Shown here: positions 55,608 through 64,000 of the stretch, in pieces
How the letters are laid out: every line of letters starts with the position of its first letter
Numbering within the stretch: the first letter of the stretch is position 1
The notes under the pieces: generated by a model
Seen by the model: the letters and a program-made list of their open reading frames with translations, nothing else
Database searches by the model: none
What the model was told of the DNA's origin: nothing
Source: Tolypeutes matacus
Lineage: Eukaryota; Chordata; Mammalia; Cingulata; Chlamyphoridae
Assembly: GCA_026826555.1 (NCBI GenBank)
Contig: JAKSZT010017954.1
Span: forward strand, 7,038,556 to 7,102,555
Direction: 5' to 3'
Length of the DNA stretch: 64,000 nucleotides
Program-made: the position numbers and the translations under genes

Positions 55608-55659
55608 GCATCTGATGCCAGCTCTGAAAAACTCTTCAACACTGTTATTGTAAACAAAG
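55608..55659 (+). other. Putative second exon, 52 bases, gene unidentified
   Basis: Preceded by a strong polypyrimidine tract and AG ('cccccctccttgtttttcag'-like, about 55585-55607) and followed by AAAG then GTAAGT at 55660, an optimal donor. One frame is open throughout (ASDASSEKLFNTVIVNK); another begins with an ATG at 55615 but stops after 12 codons. The exon-1 frame stops immediately in it. The simplest reading is a second leader exon; a coding role would need a different upstream exon. The 52-base length is not a multiple of three. Confidence 0.55.
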
Positions 55660-56119
55660 GTAAGTCTCTTTAATTCTTCTGAGTAATGGATTTCTGTTTT
55701 TTTTTCTATTTGTTTCATTGTGGTTCCCAAGGAAGAAAAAAAAAATAGATAACATAATGGATCTTCCTCTTTTTAATCTTGAGCTACTGTTATTATTTTG
55801 TGTTTTGCTTGAGACAGACTCTGTATGTTTTTTTGATACATTAAAAAACAATTTTAAAAGGATACATTGAATCCTTATTCAAATTAATTTGACTAAGAAA
55901 TCACTACTATCCATGTGACTTTAATTTAATGTAGGAAGCTGTAATGGAGAATAATAGTTCTCCAAATGCCTTAACTTTATCGTTACTTATCAACTACCCA
56001 GCAGTCAGAGAACTATTAATAGCTGAATTGTACTGCAGACTCTAATAACCAACCAGCGGATGTTTAGTATTCATAGCATTATGAGCATTATGGTCATAAA
56101 CCAAGCCTTACTCTGCAGT

Positions 56120-56480
56120 GGGCTTTCTGTAAAGTTAATAAATGAGCAAGAGGGCAAAATTTAAATAGGCATTATCCCATTAATTTCTTCCAAACAGCGA
56201 TATAGAGTAAGAGAGGCTAATGATGGTGTAGTACATTAAGGGAAAACTTACCTTAAATCATAGCCAATAGGTTTCTGGGCAGTTTTCATTTGTAGCAGTA
56301 TTGTTGGGAATGATGAAATTTAGTGGCAACGCTAATTACTGGCCTTGCAAAGGTGTATAATTTGAAAGGGATAAATTATTTATAAACTGTTTTATCTTTT
56401 CCTTTCTACTATAGAGCTTGCATGATTATTGCTAAATAAAGAAAGTGTGCTTTCTGTGGCAATCTCACTGTGTCTGTTAC
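56120..56480. promoter_or_regulatory. Candidate conserved intronic element
   Basis: Repeat-free, with 'aggcattatcccattaattt' near 56167, 'gtggcaacgctaattactgg' near 56323 and 'agggataaattatttataaa' near 56368. It resembles an enhancer in texture. Inference only. Confidence 0.35.
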
Positions 56481-58901
56481 ACTGAAGATACTTGGTAGCA
56501 CCCCTACAGAGTTGGGCTTCATAAATTGAAATTTTAAACTACTTCATCAGTCTCCAGTTGCCTTAGCTAGCTAGCATTTTTGCTAGCTGGTTAGTAAGAC
56601 ACATTTCCAAGTGCAGTTATTCTGAGCTCCCAGATTATTTTAGAATTTGAACCAACTGCAATTTTCAATAGTACATTATGTTTAGAGTTCCCTTGAGGTA
56701 TATGTGCTTATGTGATTGCTGTTATCCCCAGAATTACTGTCATTATTGAATTTTATCTTTTTTATTGCATAATGGAGTATTCCACTTTTATATTTCATCA
56801 TATTTTTTGATGGACTGAAAGTTTGTATAAATTTGTTGTCCATAATGCTAAAAGCCCAATAAAGAAGATGTGTGCAGTTCATAGCATGCAGTGCTTATGT
56901 GTAAAAATGCATAATTGTTTATTGCTCATTTTGATGAGGGAAGAGGATTGGTAAACAGTGGTGTGTCCATGTGAGAAAAGGGGAGGTAGGAGGGGAAGTC
57001 AGCGGTTAGGTCACCAAAAGGAGGTTTTCTGGGTTTCAGGGACCCCCCAAGACCACCAGCCACATGTGTCTGTGTCCTCCTTTTGTGAATTTGCTATAAA
57101 AAGCTTTGGGATGTGTTTCCCCTTTCTGGGCTCAGGCCCTAGCATGAGAGTGAGCTCTGGGGCCTGGTCCAGGCTGAAAGTGCTCTTCAGGGAGGAGGGA
57201 GAGGGACTGGTGAGGAGCACTAACCCGCAGCCTCTTCTCTCCTGCTTCTTCCCCCCTCTTTCCTTTTTCCAATCAAACATTTCCCACATTCTTATTTGTG
57301 TTTACTTACAAAGTGTGATTTGTGGCATCGCTTTGGTTGTGAATAGTCACCCCCCTGACAGGGTGCCTTTCTTCTGAGCTGCTTTTCTGGGGTGATTTGG
57401 TTGCCTTGAAAGGATTTGGGTTTCTTTGTGTACACTAAAATCAACATAGGCTTTTTCTAAGCTTTGCTTGGGAAACCATACACAAATACGCATTTTAGTT
57501 GATGGCAGATTATTCCTTTGCCCCTTATTTCCATCAAAATAGCCTTTCTTTTCTCCTCCCGAGTTTCTCCTAATGCCTTATGTTAATTCCTGATGGTAAC
57601 ATGAATGACAAGAGACTGGATCAATGCAAATCCAGGTGCGGCAAAGTAGACTGACTGGTATCCAGCACCCCCCCTCTCTCTTGAGAGAAAGATTAAGGGA
57701 ACTGAGAAAGGGGGAAGCATTGGGGACAGTTTTGTTAAGGGGATTAGTATTCAAACCACTAAATATCAGGAAAACAACTTCAAAAAGAGATTCATTATAT
57801 AGTGAGAATGTCAATAATTGCTTCAAGACAGGTGCAGAGAATCTCGTTATGTGTTTGTGGTTTTTGGTCTGTTTTTACTCCGGGTAGTAGCAGTGTTTAC
57901 TGGATGGATGGTTGACAAGGTCTTCAAGGAACTGTCAGCTTCATGCACATCAAGTTCAAGTTCTCCTGCAAAGCAGCCTGCCAGCCTGAAAGTCAGGTCT
58001 CCCGTATTTGTCCAGTATTCTTAGCCAAGAGCAATAAAAAGCATTGTAAGAAAGGGCATATTTATACCAGGTAACAAACGCTACTGGGAAAATCTTCAAA
58101 GCCTCAGTGTATTGAACAGACTAACAAGTGAGCAGGAAAGATGACACATGTATTCCTCCACCTCCAGATGTTTAAAGCTACATATCACCTCTTCCTCTCA
58201 GGAGTCTGTGACAGTGTTCCAGCCTTAAGAGAATCGCGACTTTAAGCTGCTTGTGAGATTATGCTGCTGAGCCTGGTGGCAGCAGAATATGTCACTTAAG
58301 CTCTTTATGTTAGGATTTTCAATCACAACATCTCCTTGTCCTAGGCCAATATTTCTGGTGTGGCTAAAATAATTAATTGGGAAGGGGGGACAGTTGAAAA
58401 CTGAACAGGTACAAGGAAGATGTTACATGTCACTTCTGCCCATTGATTTTATTTTGACTTTCTCTGCATTGTATATAGCCCATCCAATTTTATACAGAAC
58501 GCATAAGATTTTTGTGTTTAGGTGTTCTAATCATCACTTTCTTCTGGTGCCTTGTATTTCCCGTTTGAAAACTATTTAACTTGTGCATATATATACAAAC
58601 AACATGCCCAGTGAGAATTGAGCCTTTTAAAAGAGATGGGAAGCTGAGCTTCCAAAGGCAAGACTTAGGGATTGTGGGCATAAAAAAAGGTTTATCTGTA
58701 ATCAAGGTCATGGTTGCCTTATTTAATCTTTATGTGTTTAAATGTTTACAGGATGTTCATGTGAATTTTATGAATCCATCTGTCTTTGTGACTCAACCAT
58801 CTGCCAAAGAAAAAATTAATTTTCCCAGTGATTCAGAGACACAGAGAAAGACAGACTAACAACTTACTGTCCCTACTTAATTGGTTGAACTGTTATAGGA
58901 C

Positions 58902-58930
58902 CATCAGAATTTGTACCCCAAATTCTGATG
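58902..58930. repeat. Perfect 12-bp hairpin
   Basis: 'catcagaatttg' (58902-58913) and its exact complement 'caaattctgatg' (58919-58930) are separated by 5 bases. No host transposon is recognised. Confidence 0.9.
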
Positions 58931-60300
58931 TATTTACCCTTAAAAGGAACCTTCCAGCTAATTCATTATGGCCGATATTGATTGCCCTTTCTTACCTACT
59001 CTAGGTCCTTTTAATATATGGTTAGAACTGCAGAAAGGGAGAACGTCTTTGCAGCACATGTTGGTCACCCCGTCAAGAGGGGAAGCCGCGGCCAGGTGGA
59101 GGGAAAACTGTTCTCTGAAGCCCTCTTTTTACACGCTGCCAGCCCTGTTGTGCCTGTGGTCTGGATTAGTCACTGCCGCCTCTTGTCTCAGAGCCCTCTT
59201 TTTCCAGGCTCTATCCTCCAACCAAGGCAAATTCCAGAAGAAGAGAGGTGGCCCAGAGGAGTATTTAACCCATGACTTCCTCGGCCCTTCTCTTTCCTTC
59301 ACCCTTGACTCCAATCACAAAGTTGGCCCCTCCTCAGGAAGGGGCCCTCTGAAGCCAGCTGTTTGAGAACTGGGGCATCTCTGAAGGGGTCAGGGAGATA
59401 ATCCAGGAAAGAGCAGGACCCCTGGTTTCTGTTCCCTCCTGCTATGAGTGCCCAGTGTCTCCTGAAATGTCCATGACAGAAGCAGGACCCCCTTCGCCTC
59501 CAGATCAGCCCTGGTGAATTCTGGTGGGCACTCATTTGAGCACCTGACAGAACACTTGGCTGCTTTGCATTCTCTGACTAACAGACTACCTCTGACCAGG
59601 TCTGGTTTCCCTCTTCTGGGGCCCTAGCAGGGCTGCTAGTGGAATGCACCCCACCTTTTCTGGGGGTGAGTTTTGTCCTGAGGTTTTCCAGTGGGATCCA
59701 GGAGGTGAGGTCGATGACTGATGGAGCAGCCTTTAGGTTAGTGGTGGTGGGGTTTTTGTTTTTTATTTTTCAATTTTTCTATTTATTTTTATCAGCAAAC
59801 AGAAAGAAAGCCTGCTTTAAAAATTGCCTGAGACAAGATGAGAAACAGGTTATCCAGATAATAATGCCCTTGATGAATTCAAAGTGGATCTTCAATAGAT
59901 GGTATGATAAAGTCTAGTAACTGGGTACCTAATAAATGTTTCAGTGATGACGAGATCGCCTCATTAGTTAGGTTTGAGGGAATCCCTGGGTTTGGTGACA
60001 AAAAAGGGGGTGGGCATTATATTACCACCAAGGCCACCACTGGCTTTTGAGAAAAGCCCTCTCCCTTGTTTTTAAGTAAGTATTTATAGAGTTTAAAGTC
60101 CCCTTATAATGAACCTATGGAGACCATTTAAAAATTCCTGGTAGTGTCTTGAATTTAGTTAGGATGAGGACATGACATAAATCACATTCCTGAAGTGCAG
60201 AAGAGTAAACTGAGCCAATTTCAGGCACTGTAAATTAGTTTGCTTTTGTTTGTTTGTTTAACGTCCTAAATCCTAGATAAGGGAAAGTTGGACTATGACT

Positions 60301-60326
60301 CCTTTTTTTTTTTTTTTTTTTTTTTT
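60301..60326. repeat. T26 homopolymer
   Basis: A near-pure T run of about 26. It could be the inverted tail of a retroposon, but the sequence to its right is not recognised. Confidence 0.8.
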
Positions 60327-60960
60327 CCCTTTCTTTGGGCCTTTTTGGGACTGTTTGAGAGCGTTTTCTTGGGTTTTTGGGAGATAGAGATGTCTGGCGT
60401 GTAAATTACAGTTGAAGGGTAATTGGTGCTTGAGGGCAGACAAAGGAGGTAGGAGTAGTTGGGTTCTTCCTCCTACCGCACTGCAAATAGCATGCAATCA
60501 GCTCCTTTTGTTATGGAAATTGACTTTCCTATAGAAGCCGACTCCTACATACAGAATTTGTTTTGTAGAATTATTCCTTGAGAATTCTTGGAAACAGATG
60601 TCCTATACTGTTAGTGTGAATCCACCAGTAAAGATCTAAAAATAGTCCATGTTGTGAGGAAGTGTTTCCCTTGGGATATTTTCCCCTCAACTGCTACCTG
60701 GTTTTCTGCTGAACTTGTTGATGAGTGTGGTGGGAAAACCCTGGGTAAATACTGGTTCCCATCACTTGGCATTGAGCCGGACGGTGTCTTTAGGGTTGCA
60801 CTTTGGCAATGCTGCCTTCTCCAGGTGAATCACAAGGCTAGATCCCTGATCCTCTGTGCCCTGCTGACTCTGAGTAGATTACAGTGTAACCCGTTCTTTG
60901 GTTTTGGAAGTAAATACCCTGGAGTCAGATGTTCAGACACCACTCTGTTTACTTTTGGGC

Positions 60961-61062
60961 TCCGAACGACTCTTTTTTTTTTTATCGGGAGGTCCCGGGG
61001 ATCGAACCCGGGTCCCTCCATATGGGAGACGGATGCCCAACCAGTTGAGCCACATCCGACCC
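60961..61062 (-). mobile_element. DAS-type SINE, antisense to the gene, with 18-bp target-site duplication
   Basis: The duplication 'ctctgtttacttttgggc' at 60943-60960 recurs with one mismatch at 61063-61080. Inside lie a T run, 'cggggatcgaacccgggtcc' (inverted B box, near consensus) and 'agttgagccacatccgaccc' (inverted A box). The intact B box and well-kept duplication suggest a young copy. The first 12 bases after the left duplication do not belong to the usual SINE end. The 153- and 123-residue frames that cross it partly encode SINE sequence and are not genes. Confidence 0.9.
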
Positions 61063-61439
61063 CTCTGTTTACTTTTGAGCCCAATAAAAAGCCCTTCACT
61101 TCTTTTATTGGGTGATTAGTGCTATCCTCTAAAAGAATTTTATGCATACTTTGCAATATGGACAAAACTTGAATGTGGACTAGCCTCTCACTTCGATCCA
61201 TACATTTTTAATGTTTTGTTTAGCCAGTGTTGCAATACTTGGTTGTCTCAAAGTAATATACACATTTACAATAGGCAGTTGAAATAAAAAGCATCAGATC
61301 AGTGAGAACAGTTAAATGACAAAGGGCCTCCTCACTCGTTACACTTTCTAGAAAGTTCCTTGGGGTTTAAACCCAGGCACAGGAAGTTTCCTGCATGGAG
61401 GCAGCCTTGTGGCTTTCCCATGGCTTCTGGATTATTTCT

Positions 61440-62120
61440 AGTTTCTGACAACTGCAGAAAAATGTTGTTTTCTCTGAAAATGTATGTTTATTTAACTAGG
61501 TTCCTTTTTGCTTCACAATCTGGATTCCATTCAGTCAGTTACCACTCCAATTAACTAACAATTATTTAACATTAACAGTAATTACAGACGCCAGTTAAGC
61601 GCCTACAGATGTCAACTGTTAGCTTTGTACCTAATCACTCAATGAAATGGAGAAAGTTCAACAAACATCAATTAGCCAAGCAATTAGTATGAGTTAGGAA
61701 AGAGCATGTTATCATGTGTGAGCTGATTCAATTTATTTTATTTTGGCAGTAAAACACACACAGGCACAAGCAGCAATAAGTTCCTCAGATAAGATAAAAC
61801 TCTATTGTTTTACAGTTTACATAAGAATCCTTTCCTTTCCTGTGCCTAGTCAAATAAGCTTTTGCCTGGAATTTATTTAACAAACAAAATGTGTCTCAAT
61901 TACTCAGAAAGCCCAGCAATGCTCAGTCTCAGGAAGCAAACTTTGGTGAATTATGAATTCAGTGAATATGTTGTATAAGGAAATGGCAAAAAACTTATGT
62001 GGAGAAAATGATTGATTCCCACTCTATTAATCTGCTCTGTGCATTTTGGTTTTTTGCCGGTTTATTCCTAAAACTATAGTGAAGGGAGTTGCAACAGTGA
62101 TTTTATTAATTTCATGGTGC
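61440..62120. promoter_or_regulatory. Candidate conserved intronic element (strongest downstream block)
   Basis: A long repeat-free run with many ATTA/TAAT cores ('ccactccaattaactaacaa' near 61542, 'taacagtaattacagacgcc' near 61574, 'catcaattagccaagcaatt' near 61667) and few homopolymers. It is the best enhancer candidate in the gene body. Inference only. Confidence 0.4.
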
Positions 62121-62129
62121 CTGAACTTT

Positions 62130-63600
62130 TGCTTAGCTGTCTTAAATTGAGCTGGATGCAACCAACAAAATATTTTACCTGCTTGCCCAGTCTGTGGTTT
62201 AAAAAGTGGAAAATGCTCTCTATTGAAGATCTACTTTGAAATTCACCAAGGGCGTTCTGGGCCTGGATTCAGAGGTTCTGTAACACTTGTCCCTTACCAC
62301 CACCCTTGCCCTGTGTCCCCATACATTTGACATCTGACAATTTTCTGAGCTTGCCAGGACTTATGGAGAAAGTACAATCAAAGGCCTTATTATGTAAGAG
62401 GATCCATATGTAAGATGGTATTTGGCATTCATTTTACCTCCGACTAGAAAGCTGGCCATAAGGGGCTTTGCCTCTGGTTCCCCCTTTTAAAAATGATTTC
62501 TCACCAACCCCTGAAGCCTGTGAAGTAGGAGTTCAAGGAACAAATCTCTTGTGGCATGCTGTGAAGTCTCTGTGGGTCGTATGTGTAGAATTTTCCATTT
62601 GGGCAAGGCTCTTAGCATGCCTTGGATCCAAGAGTTGAAAAATAAAACTCTGCCACTGGGATGGCTTGGGGTGAAGAGCCACCATGTCCATTGTGCTTGT
62701 CTACTGTAAACTATTCACTGGCATACTCAGTATAGCAAATAGTGCACTTGACATGGGGCTCTATTGGTCAGCCACATACAGCTTCATCATGGGTCTCTGT
62801 TGGTCTGCTTTTGCACAGTATGCTGCATTAGCAAAATAGCTCAGGGCTTACAAACAACAAAGGTATTAAGTGCCATATTAGGTATCCTATTATGTATTAG
62901 CCACAGCACTCAGGTTTGTTCTGGGACCTAGGCTGAAGGAGGCATCCGTGTCATCATGTGGTTATCATGAGAGAGGGAAACAAGCAGAGGAAAATGCCTC
63001 TTAATGTTTCAGCTAGGATGTGGTATATAGCATTTTCAACCATCTCATTGGCCAGAGCAAGTTTCAAGACCAACCGGGATGTCAGTGGAGTGAAAAGTAA
63101 ACTCCTCCCACAAGGAGGAGCACAAGGCAAGAAGGATCCACAGGGCTGGGCCTTGGAAGAAAGAGAACCAACATTGCACAGATAATGCAGTCTGCCACCA
63201 GGTCAAATCCAGTAAAGGCCTTTCTTGTTGTGTTCATGAAAAGGGTGGGTGGGTGGGGCCAAGGAAGGCAGGTAGGCTAGGCAGTTGGTTAGCATAGATT
63301 TGGTGATAAGTTTTATCTGTTACAGACCTGCTTCACTAATAGCTTAGAGCCACTTGATTAAGTTAGGCCAGGTAAGTCATCAAGAAATTAATGACTTCAT
63401 TATTAATTATACTTGGTTTAGCCTCCTTGCTGGCCTTGACAGTCTAATGGTAAAGCTGCTCTAGAATGTAGCAGTGACTTCTAGGACCTGCAAAGAAGAA
63501 ATGTTGGGACCAGGCCAGATGTTTTGGCCCTGAATAATTAAGCTGAGAAAGCATGATTGCCACAGATTTGCCAAACCCTTTCTGCAACATAGTAGGCATT
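62130..63600. other. Unassigned intronic stretch
   Basis: No confident repeat or exon. A (GGGT)n-like patch lies near 63244. Confidence 0.4.
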
Positions 63601-63604
63601 GTAG

Positions 63605-63805
63605 CGGTTACTTAAAACGTGTGATTTGGATTTGGGTTCGCACAGATGCCGTTTTGAATCCCAGCTCCACACTTAATAGCCATGGAATTTCAGGCCACTT
63701 ATGTAACCTTAGCACAAGTGTTTTTTTCTTTTGTAAAGTGGGAGTAATCAACCTATCTCATAGAGATAAGGATTAAATAGGATAGTGTATATAAAGAGAA
63801 TAGCC
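63605..63805 (+). repeat. MIR SINE
   Basis: 'acgtgtgatttggatttggg', 'gttttgaatcccagctccac', 'cttttgtaaagtgggagtaa' and 'gataaggattaaataggata' follow the plus-strand MIR order. Confidence 0.85.
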
Positions 63806-63834
63806 TCCATATACCCTGTTTTGATCTAATTGTA

Positions 63835-63942
63835 CTCTGGGCTAAGTTATTTTCATATGTTATCTCATTTAATCTTTGATTTGGACAATGTAATTTTTAC
63901 ACATGGTGTCACCACTTTATAGGTGGGGAAACTGAAGCTAAA
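63835..63942 (-). repeat. MIR fragment
   Basis: 'tatgttatctcatttaatct' followed by 'ccactttataggtggggaaa' and 'ctgaagcta' match inverted MIR. Confidence 0.7.
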
Positions 63943-63944
63943 TT

Positions 63945-64000
63945 TTAATAGCTAGCATTTATGGAGGACTTGCTTTTTGCCAGGTCTTGTTCTGAGCACT
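63945..64000 (-). repeat. MIR, cut by the window end
   Basis: 'tagcatttatggaggacttg' and 'gccaggtcttgttctgagca' match the inverted MIR terminus; the rest lies outside the window. Confidence 0.7.

Larger units (their letters stand above)
55660..64000 (+). other. Putative intron 2, beginning
   Basis: Starts at the GTAAGT donor and continues past the window end. It holds two candidate conserved blocks, one SINE, a perfect hairpin and a few MIRs. No further credible exon was found; frames of up to 153 residues (for example 60654-61115, which runs into the antisense SINE) lack splice borders or domains. Confidence 0.45.

Noticed and set aside
60654..61201. 153-codon plus and 123-codon minus frames
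   Set aside because: Both run through the inserted antisense SINE; the frame is interrupted by a known mobile element.
1..64000. CRISPR arrays, operons, phage or plasmid genes
   Set aside because: The sequence is a vertebrate nuclear genome; no array of spaced direct repeats and no compact gene order is present.

Overview
This is mammalian nuclear DNA and most of it is non-coding. The best lineage marker is a set of tRNA-derived SINEs with the conserved head 'GTGGATGTGGCTCAAGCAGT' and a GGTTC-type B box. From family knowledge these resemble the DAS-type SINEs of Xenarthra, so an armadillo or a close relative is the most likely source. Several copies keep target-site duplications. Around them lie the ancient repeats expected in any placental mammal: many MIR and L2 copies, two MIR3, three MER5-type hAT elements and several L1 fragments.

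Positions 1 to about 50,600 look like a gene-poor flank. I find no convincing protein-coding gene there; the short open frames look like chance. Repeats alternate with repeat-free, AT-rich stretches whose texture suggests conserved regulatory DNA (about 1.06-1.65, 7.24-7.90, 18.2-18.6, 19.7-20.1, 23.4-23.7, 26.6-27.3 and 30.4-30.7 kb). That reading cannot be proved without an alignment.

Positions about 50,740-52,530 form a strong CpG island with GC boxes and a possible G-quadruplex. A plus-strand first exon probably ends at a splice donor at 52,099/52,100. A small 52-base exon with excellent splice sites follows at 55,608-55,659. The only ATG near the end of exon 1 (52,057) opens a frame that stops early in exon 2. 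The two exons are therefore most simply the 5' untranslated leader of a gene whose coding part lies beyond position 64,000. I cannot name the gene. The rest, 55,660-64,000, would be its second intron, with two more candidate conserved blocks (about 56.1-56.5 and 61.4-62.1 kb), one SINE and several MIRs.

The overall picture is a gene start with a long upstream flank that may hold enhancers, as is common for developmental regulators; that last step is inference. I see no CRISPR array, operon, phage, intact LINE or complete retrovirus, and nothing I would call a new biological system. The most unusual local structures are a 110-base inverted duplication (20.9/21.5 kb), a perfect 12-bp hairpin (58.9 kb), a 19-bp direct repeat (46.95 kb) and a pair of SINE dimers.
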